Shown one piece after another: positions 52,260 through 60,703 of a DNA stretch of 64,000 bases. The translations under genes and the position numbers were made by a program. Source of the stretch: JBEEOW01 sp041191405 (GTDB taxonomy: Bacteria > Bacteroidota > Bacteroidia > Cytophagales > UBA9547); contig JBEEOW010000002.1 of assembly GCA_041191405.1 (NCBI GenBank), forward strand, positions 62,001 to 126,000. The letters run 5' to 3'. Below the pieces are notes generated by a model that was not told where the DNA came from, did not search any database, and saw only the letters and a program-made list of their open reading frames with translations. Numbering within the stretch: the first letter of the stretch is position 1; each line of letters opens with the position of its first letter.

Positions 52260-52856
52260 ATGAAAAACTTGGATTTAAGCGATAATTATTGGCATAATAG
52301 ATATGTTACAAATGACTTTGGATGGGATTTAGGACAAGTTTCTCCACCATTGAAAAATTATTTTAAATCAATCCAAAATAAGACAATTAAAATACTTATT
52401 CCTGGTGCTGGAAATGGTTATGAAGCTGAATGGTTATTTGAAAATGGGTTTAATAATGTTCATATATTAGATTTTGCTCTAGCTCCTATTGAAAATTTCA
52501 TTTCAAAAAATCCTAATTTCCCTAAAGGTAATATTCATCACAAAAACTTTTTTGATTTAGAAGAAAAATTTGATTTAATTATTGAACAAACTTTTTTCTG
52601 TGCATTGAATCCAACACTTAGAGAAAATTATGTAAATAAAATGCATAGTATAATTAATGGCAACGGAAAATTAGTTGGGCTACTTTTTCATGACAAATTA
52701 AATGACGACAAGCCTCCATTTGGTGGATACAAAGAAGAGTATATTGAATTGTTTAAGGAAAAATTTAAAATTGAAACAATGGAAATAACAGATTTGTCTG
52801 TGAAACCACGCTTAGGTAGAGAATTATTTTTTGAGATGACTAAAAATGAGATGTAG
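52260..52856 (+). CDS. TPMT-family SAM-dependent methyltransferase
   Basis: A 198-residue class I methyltransferase of the thiopurine S-methyltransferase group: YWHNRYVTNDFGWDLGQVSPPLKNYF at the N-terminus, motif I ILIPGAGNGYEAEWL (about 43-57), acidic residue in VHILDFALAPIENF, and FDLIIEQTFFCALNP. The WDLG-x-SPPL signature is diagnostic. The bacterial substrates of this group include thiol, selenium or tellurium compounds; here it is unknown. It may be co-directional with kdsA but is 68 bp from it. Confidence 0.9.
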   Translation: MKNLDLSDNYWHNRYVTNDFGWDLGQVSPPLKNYFKSIQNKTIKILIPGAGNGYEAEWLFENGFNNVHILDFALAPIENFISKNPNFPKGNIHHKNFFDLEEKFDLIIEQTFFCALNPTLRENYVNKMHSIINGNGKLVGLLFHDKLNDDKPPFGGYKEEYIELFKEKFKIETMEITDLSVKPRLGRELFFEMTKNEM

Positions 52857-52924
52857 AATAGTTGGGAATACGCTCTTAAATTTATTCTTTTGTATAACGA
52901 ATTATTGATAACTGAATTTAACTT

Positions 52925-53740
52925 ATGATTGCTATACCTAAACTTTCGCATACTGATAGTAATAATTTTTTCTTGTTAGCTGGACCATGTGCTATTGAAG
53001 GTCACGATATGGCACATGATATTGCTGGACATATCAAAGAATTAGCTGACGAATTTAAAATTCCTTATGTATTTAAAGGTTCATATAGAAAAGCTAACAG
53101 AACTCGTCCTGATTCTTTTACAGGCATTGGTGATGAAAAAGCATTAGAAATATTAGCTTCTGTAAGTAAAGTATATGGTGTACCAACCGTAACTGATATT
53201 CACGAATCGCATGAAGCTGCAATTGCTGCTCAATATGTAGATGTGTTACAAATTCCTGCGTTTTTATGTCGCCAAACTGAGTTAATTGAAGCAGCGGCTA
53301 AAACGGGCAAAGCTGTAAATATTAAAAAAGGTCAGTTTATGTCAGGAGAAGCAATGAAATTTGCAGTAGAAAAAGTACTTGCATCTGGCAATCAACTTGC
53401 TATGCTTACTGATAGAGGAAATACGTTTGGCTATGGCGATATGGTTGTTGACTTTAGAAATATCCCCGCTATGAGAGCACATGGAGTACCTGTGGTGATG
53501 GATGTTACACACTCTTTACAACAACCAAACCAAACAACTGGTGTAACTGGTGGCAAACCAGCATTAATTGAAACAATAGCGAAAGCTGCTATTGCAACTG
53601 GCGCTGATGGTATATTTATTGAAACTCACCCAATGCCTGCATTGGCAAAATCTGACGGTGCAAATATGCTTCCTCTTGACCAATTAAGAGGCTTGCTTGA
53701 AAAATTACTAGCAATTAGACATGCGGTGAATAAATTTTAG
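52925..53740 (+). CDS. kdsA: 3-deoxy-8-phosphooctulonate (KDO-8-P) synthase
   Basis: The enzyme condenses phosphoenolpyruvate with arabinose 5-phosphate to make KDO-8-phosphate for lipopolysaccharide. The 271-residue TIM barrel has AGPCAIEG (about 19-26), KGSYRKANRTRPDSFTGIG, TDIHES, QIPAFLCRQTEL and FIETHPMPALAKSDGANMLPL. The Cys in AGPC, where metal-independent enzymes have Asn, indicates the metal-dependent class. Downstream lies a repeat-filled gap before the carboxyltransferase gene. Confidence 0.96.
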   Translation: MIAIPKLSHTDSNNFFLLAGPCAIEGHDMAHDIAGHIKELADEFKIPYVFKGSYRKANRTRPDSFTGIGDEKALEILASVSKVYGVPTVTDIHESHEAAIAAQYVDVLQIPAFLCRQTELIEAAAKTGKAVNIKKGQFMSGEAMKFAVEKVLASGNQLAMLTDRGNTFGYGDMVVDFRNIPAMRAHGVPVVMDVTHSLQQPNQTTGVTGGKPALIETIAKAAIATGADGIFIETHPMPALAKSDGANMLPLDQLRGLLEKLLAIRHAVNKF

Positions 53741-53811
53741 TTGAGAGTTAAGGGTTTAGAGTTCCAAGATAAATTTTATAATTAAAAACTCTTAACTCTA
53801 AACCCTTAACT
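53741..53811. repeat. Inverted A/T-rich repeat arms after kdsA
   Basis: TTGAGAGTTAAGGGTTTAGAG (53741-53761) faces AACTCTTAACTCTAAACCC plus TTAAC (53787-53811). They are reverse complements with a 25-nt spacer, the same family as in the cco operon. The element could act as a terminator-like stem for kdsA. Confidence 0.78.
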
Positions 53812-53871
53812 ATTTTTTAAACCTAAATTCAAACAAATTCGTACTTGTGCAAACATTTTTAATTGGCCAGT

Positions 53872-55425
53872 ATGAAAAGTAATATCCACAAATTCCAACA
53901 ACTTGATAAGCTAAACCAAGATGCACTATTAGGTGGAGGCAAAAAACGCATTGAAGCACAACATGCCAAAGGTAAACTTACTGCAAGAGAAAGGATTAGC
54001 TTACTATTAGATGATGAATCATTTGAAGAAATAGGCAAATTTGTTACCCATCGTTGTGTTGATTTTGGAATGGAAAACGAGGTTTATCTCGGTGATGGAG
54101 TTGTTACTGGATATGGCACAATTCAAAACAGACCTGTTTACGTTTATGCGCAAGATTTTACAGTTTTTGGTGGCGCACTTTCTGAATCTCATGCCCAAAA
54201 AATATGTAAAATATTGGACCTTGCCATGCAAAATGGTTACCCAGTAATTGGGCTAAATGATTCTGGTGGTGCAAGAATACAAGAAGGTGTAGTAAGTTTA
54301 GGCGGTTACGCTGATATTTTTTACAGAAATACATTAGCTTCGGGAGTTGTACCACAAATTTCAGCAATACTTGGTCCGTGTGCTGGTGGTGCAGTTTATT
54401 CACCGGCTATTACTGATTTTATTTTTATGGTTGAAAACAGTTCGTATATGTTTGTAACTGGGCCAAATGTGGTTAAAACTGTTACTCACGAACAAGTTAC
54501 ATCCGAAGAATTAGGAGGAGCTTTTACACATAGTACCAAAAGTGGTGTAGCACATATTGCCTTTGAAAGTGAAATTGCATGTATTAATGGCATAAAAAAA
54601 CTTTTAAGTTATTTGCCATTAAACTGTACCGAAAAACCTCCTTATTTAAATTATCAAAGTACAGAACCCGAAATCAGACCTCAGCTTGACTTGGTAGTGC
54701 CAGCTATAGCAACGCAACCTTATGATATGAAAGAGGTTATAAATGAAATAGTTGACACGAACACTTTTTTTGAAACACAACCTGATTATGGCTCAAATAT
54801 CATCACAGGATTTGCTCGTTTGGCTGGTAAAAGTATTGGTATAATTGGGAATCAACCAGCAGTATTAGCAGGAGTTTTAGATATTAATGCAAGTACAAAA
54901 GCTGCAAGATTTGTTCGTTTTTGCGATTCTTTTAATATTCCATTATTAGTACTTGAAGATGTACCTGGTTTTATGCCTGGCACCGACCAAGAATGGCATG
55001 GAATTATTACACATGGTGCTAAACTTTTATACGCCTTTGCTGAGGCTACAGTTCCTCGAATTACTGTAATAACACGTAAAGCCTATGGTGGTGCTTATGA
55101 TGTTATGAACTCAAAACATATTGGTGCTGATTTAAATTTTGCTTGGCCAACTGCCGAAATTGCAGTTATGGGTGCAAAAGGCGCAGCTGAAATTATTTTC
55201 AAAAAAGAAATTGCAGATGCTGAAAATAAAGAGGAAAAACTGCAAGAAAAAATTGACGACTATACCGAAAAGTTTGCAAACCCATATTTAGCTGCCGCAA
55301 GAGGTTATGTAGATGAAGTAATTATGCCTTCAGAAACTAGAATTAAATTAATTAAAGGTTTTAAAATGCTTGAAAACAAGTCGGTTAAAACTCCATTTAA
55401 GAAACATGGGAATATTCCATTGTAA
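53872..55425 (+). CDS. Acyl-CoA carboxylase carboxyltransferase (PccB-type)
   Basis: This is the biotin-dependent carboxyltransferase subunit that moves the carboxyl group from carboxybiotin to an acyl-CoA, most likely propionyl-CoA. It has two crotonase-like halves. The N-terminal half has LLDDESFEEIG, NDSGGARIQEGV and LGPCAGGAVYSPAITDF. The C-terminal half has GFARLAGKSIGIIGNQP, VPGFMPGTDQE, HGAKLLYAFAEATVPRITVI and KAYGGAYDVMNSK. Start set at ATG 53872 (517 residues) instead of the TTG at 53863. The biotin carboxylase and carrier genes are not adjacent. Confidence 0.92.
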   Translation: MKSNIHKFQQLDKLNQDALLGGGKKRIEAQHAKGKLTARERISLLLDDESFEEIGKFVTHRCVDFGMENEVYLGDGVVTGYGTIQNRPVYVYAQDFTVFGGALSESHAQKICKILDLAMQNGYPVIGLNDSGGARIQEGVVSLGGYADIFYRNTLASGVVPQISAILGPCAGGAVYSPAITDFIFMVENSSYMFVTGPNVVKTVTHEQVTSEELGGAFTHSTKSGVAHIAFESEIACINGIKKLLSYLPLNCTEKPPYLNYQSTEPEIRPQLDLVVPAIATQPYDMKEVINEIVDTNTFFETQPDYGSNIITGFARLAGKSIGIIGNQPAVLAGVLDINASTKAARFVRFCDSFNIPLLVLEDVPGFMPGTDQEWHGIITHGAKLLYAFAEATVPRITVITRKAYGGAYDVMNSKHIGADLNFAWPTAEIAVMGAKGAAEIIFKKEIADAENKEEKLQEKIDDYTEKFANPYLAAARGYVDEVIMPSETRIKLIKGFKMLENKSVKTPFKKHGNIPL

Positions 55426-55430
55426 TGGGA

Positions 55431-55526
55431 GATATTAGATTATAGATGTTAGATTGTAGATATCAAATTTCTTTAAACCATTTTCTAATGTCTTAAGTCT
55501 AAAATCTAATATCTTAAATCTTAAAT
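55431..55526. repeat. Inverted TTAGAT / ATCTTAA repeat arms
   Basis: The left arm ATATTAGATTATAGATGTTAG, ATTGTAGATATC (55431-55465) and the right arm AATGTCTTAAGTCTAAAATC, TAATATCTTAAATCTT (55487-55522) are degenerate reverse complements. They combine the GATTTTAGA and CTTAAGTCTT families seen singly elsewhere. Confidence 0.7.
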
Positions 55527-55534
55527 AAAATCCT

Positions 55535-55542
55535 TATTTTTG
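55535..55542 (+). promoter_or_regulatory. -7 box TATTTTTG upstream of the M42 peptidase
   Basis: An exact TAnnTTTG match 46 bp before the ATG at 55588, directly after the repeat element. No TTTG at the right distance. Confidence 0.45.
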
Positions 55543-55587
55543 AAAACTGAATAAATAAAGTACAATTTCGAATAAATATAGTATAAT

Positions 55588-56661
55588 ATGATTAACGAGA
55601 ATAGTTTAAGTTTTCTTGAAAAATACCTAAATAACGCATCACCAACTGGATTTGAATGGTCAGGACAACAAATTTGGTTAGATTATATTCGTCCGTATAT
55701 TGACGAACATATTGTTGATACTTATGGAACAGTTGTTGGTGTAATTAATCCTGGACAAGAGTATAAAGTTGTAATTGAAGCACATGCTGATGAAATTTCG
55801 TGGTATGTGAACTTTATTTCTGAAGATGGATATATTTATGTTCGTAGAAATGGTGGTTCTGACCAACAGATTGCACCATCTATGCGAGTAAATATTCATG
55901 GAGATAAAGGAATTGTGAAAGGTATTTTTGGCTGGCCAGCAATTCATGTACGTGAAAGTGAAAAAGAACCTATTCCTACTTTAAAGAACATTTGTATTGA
56001 TACAGGATGTAGCAAAAAACAAGAAGTACTGGATTTAGGAATTCATGTTGGAACTGTAATTACTTTTGATGCAGATTTCTTTGTAATGAACAATAACTAC
56101 TTCGTTGGTAGAGCCTTAGATAACCGTATTGGAGGATTTATGATTGCTGAAGTAGCTCGTTTATTAAAAGAAAATAATGTAAATTTACCATTTACATTGT
56201 ATGTTGTAAATGCAGTACAAGAAGAAATAGGTTTAAGAGGTGCAGAAATGATTGCACATAAATTAAAACCAAATGTTGCTATAATCACAGATGTTTGCCA
56301 CGATACACAGTCACCATTTTACGACAAAAAAACACAAGGTGATTTAGCAGCGGGTAAAGGTCCAGTGTTAAGTTACGGTCCAGCAGTGCAAAACAATCTG
56401 TTAAAACATGTGATGGATGCTGCAACTGAAAAAGAAATCAGTTTCCAAAGAGCAGCATGTTCACGTTCTACAGGAACAGATACGGATTCATTTGCTTATT
56501 CTAATGAAGGAGTAGCTTCTGTATTGATTTCATTGGCATTAAAATACATGCACACCACAGTTGAAACCGTTCATAAAAATGATGTAGAAAGTATTATTAA
56601 ACTTATCTATGAATCATTATTAAAACTTGAAAACGGTCAAGATTTTAGATATTTGAAATAG
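55588..56661 (+). CDS. M42 family aminopeptidase (FrvX/cellulase M-like)
   Basis: A 357-residue cytoplasmic di-metal aminopeptidase that trims peptides. Metal-ligand and catalytic motifs in order: IEAHADEISW (first His and Asp, about 70), RALDNRIGG (bridging Asp, about 180), VNAVQEEIGLRGAEM (catalytic Glu-Glu, about 213), TDVCHDT (Asp, about 235) and KYMHTTVETVH (last His, about 324). The inserted beta domain (about 85-170) fits the M42 family. Single gene with terminator. Confidence 0.93.
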   Translation: MINENSLSFLEKYLNNASPTGFEWSGQQIWLDYIRPYIDEHIVDTYGTVVGVINPGQEYKVVIEAHADEISWYVNFISEDGYIYVRRNGGSDQQIAPSMRVNIHGDKGIVKGIFGWPAIHVRESEKEPIPTLKNICIDTGCSKKQEVLDLGIHVGTVITFDADFFVMNNNYFVGRALDNRIGGFMIAEVARLLKENNVNLPFTLYVVNAVQEEIGLRGAEMIAHKLKPNVAIITDVCHDTQSPFYDKKTQGDLAAGKGPVLSYGPAVQNNLLKHVMDAATEKEISFQRAACSRSTGTDTDSFAYSNEGVASVLISLALKYMHTTVETVHKNDVESIIKLIYESLLKLENGQDFRYLK

Positions 56662-56671
56662 TCTTATTAAA

Positions 56672-56712
56672 AACAAAGCCTTTGAAAATCAACTCAAAGG
56701 CTTTGTTTTTAT
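56672..56712 (+). terminator. Intrinsic terminator of the M42 peptidase gene
   Basis: AACAAAGCCTTTGA (56672-56685) pairs with TCAAAGGCTTTGTT (56694-56707), followed by TTTATATT. It may also serve the convergent sugar transferase gene. Confidence 0.9.
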
Positions 56713-56720
56713 ATTATTTT

Positions 56721-57326
56721 TCAATTTTCTCCATTAAAAAAATCTCTTGATAATTGATTGGAAACATTGATATTTTTGGTTTGAAAAACAGCTTTAAAAG
56801 TTTTAAATATAATTATTAAATCAAGTAACAATGAAATATTTTGGGCATAAAAACTATCGTATTTTAAACTATTTTTCCACGATAAAATATTTCTACCTTT
56901 CACTTGTGCCAAACCTGTAATTCCAGGCTTAACATTATGCCTTTTGTTTTGATTTATAGAGTATAGTGGAATATACTGCTCCAATAAAGGACGAGGTCCA
57001 ACCAAACTCATATCCCCAACTAGCATATTAAATAATTGAGGTAATTCATCTAAAGATGTATTTCTTAAAAACTTGCCAACTTTGGTAAGCCTTTGTAAAT
57101 CAGTAGCTGTAACTTCGTCAGACATAGTTTTAAACTTATAAATTTTAAACAACTTTAATTTATAACCTACCCTTGTTTGAGTAAAAAATACCTCTCCTTT
57201 ATTTGTAAAAAACAGTACTAAAATAATTAAGAAAAAAAGTGGAGAAAAAAACAACAATAAAATAACTGCCAATGTTCTATCAAACAATGGTTTAAATAAA
57301 TCAGTATAAATATTATAACTTAACAA
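56721..57326 (-). CDS. Bacterial sugar transferase (polyprenyl-phosphate phosphoglycosyl transferase)
   Basis: The 201-residue PglC-like enzyme starts lipid-linked glycan synthesis by moving a sugar phosphate to polyprenyl phosphate. A membrane-inserted helix lies at about 17-38 (TLAVILLLFFSPLFFLIILVLFF). KIYKFKTMSDE, LRNTSLDELPQLFNMLVGDMSLVGPRP and VKPGITGLAQVKGRN hold the catalytic Asp-Glu pair and signature prolines. No ATG is available before the helix, so the TTG at 57326 is the likely start. It is the only glycan-assembly gene here apart from kdsA, and lies back-to-back with ispE (81 bp). Confidence 0.92.
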   Translation of the reverse strand: MLSYNIYTDLFKPLFDRTLAVILLLFFSPLFFLIILVLFFTNKGEVFFTQTRVGYKLKLFKIYKFKTMSDEVTATDLQRLTKVGKFLRNTSLDELPQLFNMLVGDMSLVGPRPLLEQYIPLYSINQNKRHNVKPGITGLAQVKGRNILSWKNSLKYDSFYAQNISLLLDLIIIFKTFKAVFQTKNINVSNQLSRDFFNGEN

Positions 57327-57407
57327 AGGCTTGAAATATGAATTTAAATTTGAGATTAAGCGTAAATTAAAGCATTTTTGTAATTCGTTATTTTGTTTAC
57401 AAGTACA

Positions 57408-58211
57408 ATGATAGTCTTTCCTAATGCCAAAATCAACCTTGGATTAAATATTATTACTCGTCGCCCAGATGGATACCATAATATTGAAACATGTTTTTAC
57501 CCAATTGCTTTTAATGATGTAATTGAAATCACTGAAAATGACAAGTTTGAATTTACAAGTTCAGGTTTAAGTATAGAAGGTGATCCTGAAAAAAATTTAG
57601 TTGTTAAAGCTTACAGACTACTTCGTCATTTGTATGTATTTCCTGATGTAAAAATACATTTACATAAAGTGATTCCAATGGGTGCTGGTTTGGGTGGTGG
57701 TTCATCTGATGCTGCAGCTGTATTAAAAGCTTTGGCAATAATGTTTGATTTACACATTAGCAAAGATGAAATAACTGAATTAGCCGCTAAATTAGGGGCT
57801 GATTGTGCATTTTTTATTGAAAATAAGCCAGTTATGGCATTTGAAAAAGGTGATAAATTCAAAAATATTCATCTTGATTTAAGTAAATACTATATTGTAG
57901 TGGTTCACCCAAATATACATGTTGGTACTGCAGAAGCTTATGCAGGAGTTAAACCAGAATACAAACCTATTGTAGTTGATGCTTTGTTAAATCTTGATTT
58001 TTCTGCTTGGAAAGATAATTTAAAAAACGATTTTGAAGATAGTATTTTTGAAAAACATCCAAAATTAGCAGAAATCAAAAATGAATTATACAATCAAGGT
58101 GCATTGTACGCTAGTATGAGTGGCTCAGGTTCTGCACTTTACGGAATATTTAAAGAAGAAATTAGCCTAAACGTATTTAAACAATATACCTGTTGGCAAG
58201 GAAGAGGATAA
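57408..58211 (+). CDS. ispE: 4-diphosphocytidyl-2-C-methyl-D-erythritol kinase
   Basis: This GHMP kinase phosphorylates CDP-methylerythritol in the MEP isoprenoid pathway. The substrate region is FPNAKINLGLNIITRRPDGYHNIET, the ATP-binding glycine loop PMGAGLGGGSSDAAAVLKAL, then LGADCAFFI and the C-terminal MSGSGSALYGIF. The open frame reaches a TTG at 57393; the ATG at 57408 (MIVFPNAKINL, 267 residues) matches family starts and leaves room for the weak -7-like TATTTTG at 57389-57395. Confidence 0.95.
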   Translation: MIVFPNAKINLGLNIITRRPDGYHNIETCFYPIAFNDVIEITENDKFEFTSSGLSIEGDPEKNLVVKAYRLLRHLYVFPDVKIHLHKVIPMGAGLGGGSSDAAAVLKALAIMFDLHISKDEITELAAKLGADCAFFIENKPVMAFEKGDKFKNIHLDLSKYYIVVVHPNIHVGTAEAYAGVKPEYKPIVVDALLNLDFSAWKDNLKNDFEDSIFEKHPKLAEIKNELYNQGALYASMSGSGSALYGIFKEEISLNVFKQYTCWQGRG

Positions 58212-58213
58212 AT

Positions 58214-58241
58214 AAAAAAGGAGCTTTAGAGCTCCTTTTTT
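58214..58241. terminator. Bidirectional terminator between ispE and porD
   Basis: The stem AAAAAAGGAGCT/AGCTCCTTTTTT with a 4-nt loop has A and T runs on each side, so it works on both strands. It begins 3 nt after ispE and overlaps the porD stop. Confidence 0.92.
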
Positions 58242-59160
58242 ATTTAATTATTTTCTCATATTTCTGAGCGTTAGTTGGATCCATCACTCTCAATAAATCA
58301 AATACTTTTTGTTTTTCATCAGGTGTTCCTTCTGAAAATACATTTACTAGTTCATTGTCTTTAGCATTAAAAAAAGTTCGAACTAAAATCGTAGCAGGTT
58401 TTACATCATTTACCTTTTTCACTGCTTGAATTGATTCTAAAATTTTAGCCCTAGCATCCGTAGCATTTTTGGTCATCATATCCAAACCTAGTCTATGATA
58501 TTTATAGGATCCTTCACGCATTTGTTGCATCTGAGGAGAGTTTAAATTCTCTAGTAACCAATATCTATTTGTTTGATTTTCAAATGCTTTCCAACCTGCA
58601 CCTCCCCCATCTTGAGAATAATTAACAATTTGCAAAGCCTTTTCAAAATAAGGAGAGCCCCCCATTTTTGAATAACTATCATAATCAAGACCAATAAATA
58701 AATTAGCATAAAATGCTAATAAAGAAACTAAATTAGATGAAAATGAACTTTCGGAATAATCCATTTGCTGCCCAGTAACATACCTAAAATCAAAATTGGC
58801 ATCTACATAGTTAAGCAATAAACTTTCGTAATTAGAACCATAAATAGGGCGAGATACCTGCATTTGGGCATTACACTTAAACGAACCCAACTCTGGTACT
58901 GAGGTAATATTTATGACCATATTACAAACAATTTTTTCTTGTTCCTTAAACTTATCATTACTCCATTTTTTTGTATTCATAAATTGAGTAATAACTGATT
59001 GTAATTCAGTAATTAAATTAGGATCAAGAGCGGAACCTGTGTTGGTTGAAGTAACTTGATCTGTACTAATTTGTACTTTACAATTAAGTTCTTGTGCAAA
59101 AATATTTTGACAAAAAACATTTATCAAAATTAGAAATGGTATAAATATCTTAGTTCTCAT
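58240..59160 (-). CDS. porD: Type IX secretion system protein PorD (DUF4835)
   Basis: An exported protein of about 306 residues with signal peptide (MRTKIFIPFLILINVFCQNIFAQ). The DUF4835 body has LNCKVQIS, WSNDKFKEQEKIVCNMVINI, DFRYVTGQQMDYSE, SLLAFYANLFIGLDYDSY and a helical C-terminus. Members are linked to the Por/T9SS apparatus. The two T9SS-sorted proteins in this window would be its clients. Start chosen at the Met 59160, since the longer frame lacks a sensible signal peptide. It overlaps the coaBC end by about 10 nt, so it is coupled. Confidence 0.88.
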   Translation of the reverse strand: MRTKIFIPFLILINVFCQNIFAQELNCKVQISTDQVTSTNTGSALDPNLITELQSVITQFMNTKKWSNDKFKEQEKIVCNMVINITSVPELGSFKCNAQMQVSRPIYGSNYESLLLNYVDANFDFRYVTGQQMDYSESSFSSNLVSLLAFYANLFIGLDYDSYSKMGGSPYFEKALQIVNYSQDGGGAGWKAFENQTNRYWLLENLNSPQMQQMREGSYKYHRLGLDMMTKNATDARAKILESIQAVKKVNDVKPATILVRTFFNAKDNELVNVFSEGTPDEKQKVFDLLRVMDPTNAQKYEKIIK

Positions 59161-60382
59161 TGAATGAAAAATTTTTAATAAAGAATTGAATAAGTTCATT
59201 TGCTAATTTTTGTTTACTCATCAATGGAAACGAAATTTCTGTTGATTTTGATATAAATGTAATCACATTTGTATCAACTCCGAAACCAGCACCTTCCACT
59301 GAAGCTGAATTTAGCAATACTGCGTCAAAATTCTTACTAATTAATTTCTTTTTGGCATTTTCAAGTTCATTATTAGTTTCTAATGCAAAACCAATAAATA
59401 CTTGATTTGACTTCTTTTTTGAACCTAATGTAGCCGCTATATCTGGGTTTTTAATAAGTTTAAGTACAAACTCATTTTCACCTTCTTGCTTTTTTATTTT
59501 CTGACTATGAACTTCTGCTGGAGCAAAATCAGCCACTGCGGCGGCAAAAATAGCTAAATCAACAGTATCAATTACTTTTTCACAGGCATGTAACATCTCA
59601 TTAGCAGAATTAATATTCACTAAATTAATGTTTTTGTGTTTAGCATTTAATTGAACTGGTCCACTAATTAAAAATACCTTAGCTCCTTTTTCAGCCAAAG
59701 CTTCTGCTAAAGCATATCCCATTTTCCCAGTTGAATAATTACTTAAAAAACGAACAGGGTCAAGGTTTTCTCTGGTTGGTCCTGCAGTAATTAATGCAGT
59801 AAATCCAAGTTTAAATTTCAAACTATCAGCAAGAAAAAAAGCTGAAAGTTTTTCAACTATTTCATGAGGTTCAGCCATTCGGCCATCACCAATTAAACCA
59901 CTAGCAAGTTCGCCAAAGTTTGATTCAATAATAGTGCAATTATGCCTATTTAATGTATCAATATTTTGTAAAAAAGCAGGATGTTTATACATATCAACAT
60001 CCATTGCTGGAGCTACAAATACTTTACAACGAGCTGATAAATATGTAGCTATTAAAAAATTATCAGAAATACCATTTGCCATTTTGGCAATAGTATTGGC
60101 AGTAGCTGGTGCAATAATAAAAGCATCAGCCCACAATCCTAAATCTACATGATTATGCCATGTACCATTTTCTGACGTAAAATCTGAAATTACTTCATTT
60201 TTACTTAAATTAGCCATTGTTACTTTACCAATAAAGGCTGTTGCAGAATCAGTCATTATAACTTTAACTTCTGCACCAGCCTTTATCAGCTCTCTAACAA
60301 GTACTGCTGATTTATATGCAGCAATACTTCCAGATACTCCAAGTAATATTTTTTTGCCCTGCATATTGCAAAAGCTTATCAT
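59150..60382 (-). CDS. coaBC: Bifunctional phosphopantothenoylcysteine decarboxylase/phosphopantothenate-cysteine ligase
   Basis: CoaBC catalyses two steps of coenzyme A synthesis. The N-terminal CoaC flavoprotein (about 5-180) has GVSGSIAAYKSA, the PAMDVDMY segment and the flexible flap GELASGLIGDGRMAEP. The C-terminal CoaB half has ITAGPTRENLDPVRFLSNYSTGKMG, AAVADFAPA and KIKKQEGENEFVLKLIKNPDI. The ATG at 60382 shares one base with the rpoZ stop (TAATG type overlap); Met7 at 60364 is an alternative start. Confidence 0.96.
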   Translation of the reverse strand: MISFCNMQGKKILLGVSGSIAAYKSAVLVRELIKAGAEVKVIMTDSATAFIGKVTMANLSKNEVISDFTSENGTWHNHVDLGLWADAFIIAPATANTIAKMANGISDNFLIATYLSARCKVFVAPAMDVDMYKHPAFLQNIDTLNRHNCTIIESNFGELASGLIGDGRMAEPHEIVEKLSAFFLADSLKFKLGFTALITAGPTRENLDPVRFLSNYSTGKMGYALAEALAEKGAKVFLISGPVQLNAKHKNINLVNINSANEMLHACEKVIDTVDLAIFAAAVADFAPAEVHSQKIKKQEGENEFVLKLIKNPDIAATLGSKKKSNQVFIGFALETNNELENAKKKLISKNFDAVLLNSASVEGAGFGVDTNVITFISKSTEISFPLMSKQKLANELIQFFIKNFSFNEN

Positions 60383-60699
60383 TAGGAATTTGCATTTACG
60401 CCTTCTGGGTAACGATAATTTAATTTACCTGCTTCAAACTCATCTAAAGCAACTGTAGATGGTTTTGGCATACGCTCATAATATTTAGAAATTTCGATTT
60501 GTTCTTTGTTTTCAAAAATTTCTTCTAAGTTATCAACTGTAGAAGCAAATTCAGCTAATTTAGAACTTAATTCCTCTTTCATTTTAACTGATACCTGACG
60601 AGCTCTACGAGAACAAATCACAATTGATTCGTACATATTACCTGTTGGTTCTGCTAATTTTCTTACATTACGAGTTACAATCGAAGCTTGCTGAGCCAT
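60382..60699 (-). CDS. rpoZ: DNA-directed RNA polymerase omega subunit
   Basis: The 105-residue Bacteroidota-type omega chain assists RNA polymerase assembly. It shows GNMYESIVICSRRARQVSVKMKEEL, the conserved helix that contacts beta-prime, and the C-terminal KPSTVALDEFEAGKLNYRYPE typical of the phylum. The conserved neighbours bamD, coaBC and porD confirm the identity. It is 4 bp from bamD. Confidence 0.93.
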   Translation of the reverse strand: MAQQASIVTRNVRKLAEPTGNMYESIVICSRRARQVSVKMKEELSSKLAEFASTVDNLEEIFENKEQIEISKYYERMPKPSTVALDEFEAGKLNYRYPEGVNANS

Positions 60700-60703
60700 A
60701 ATT

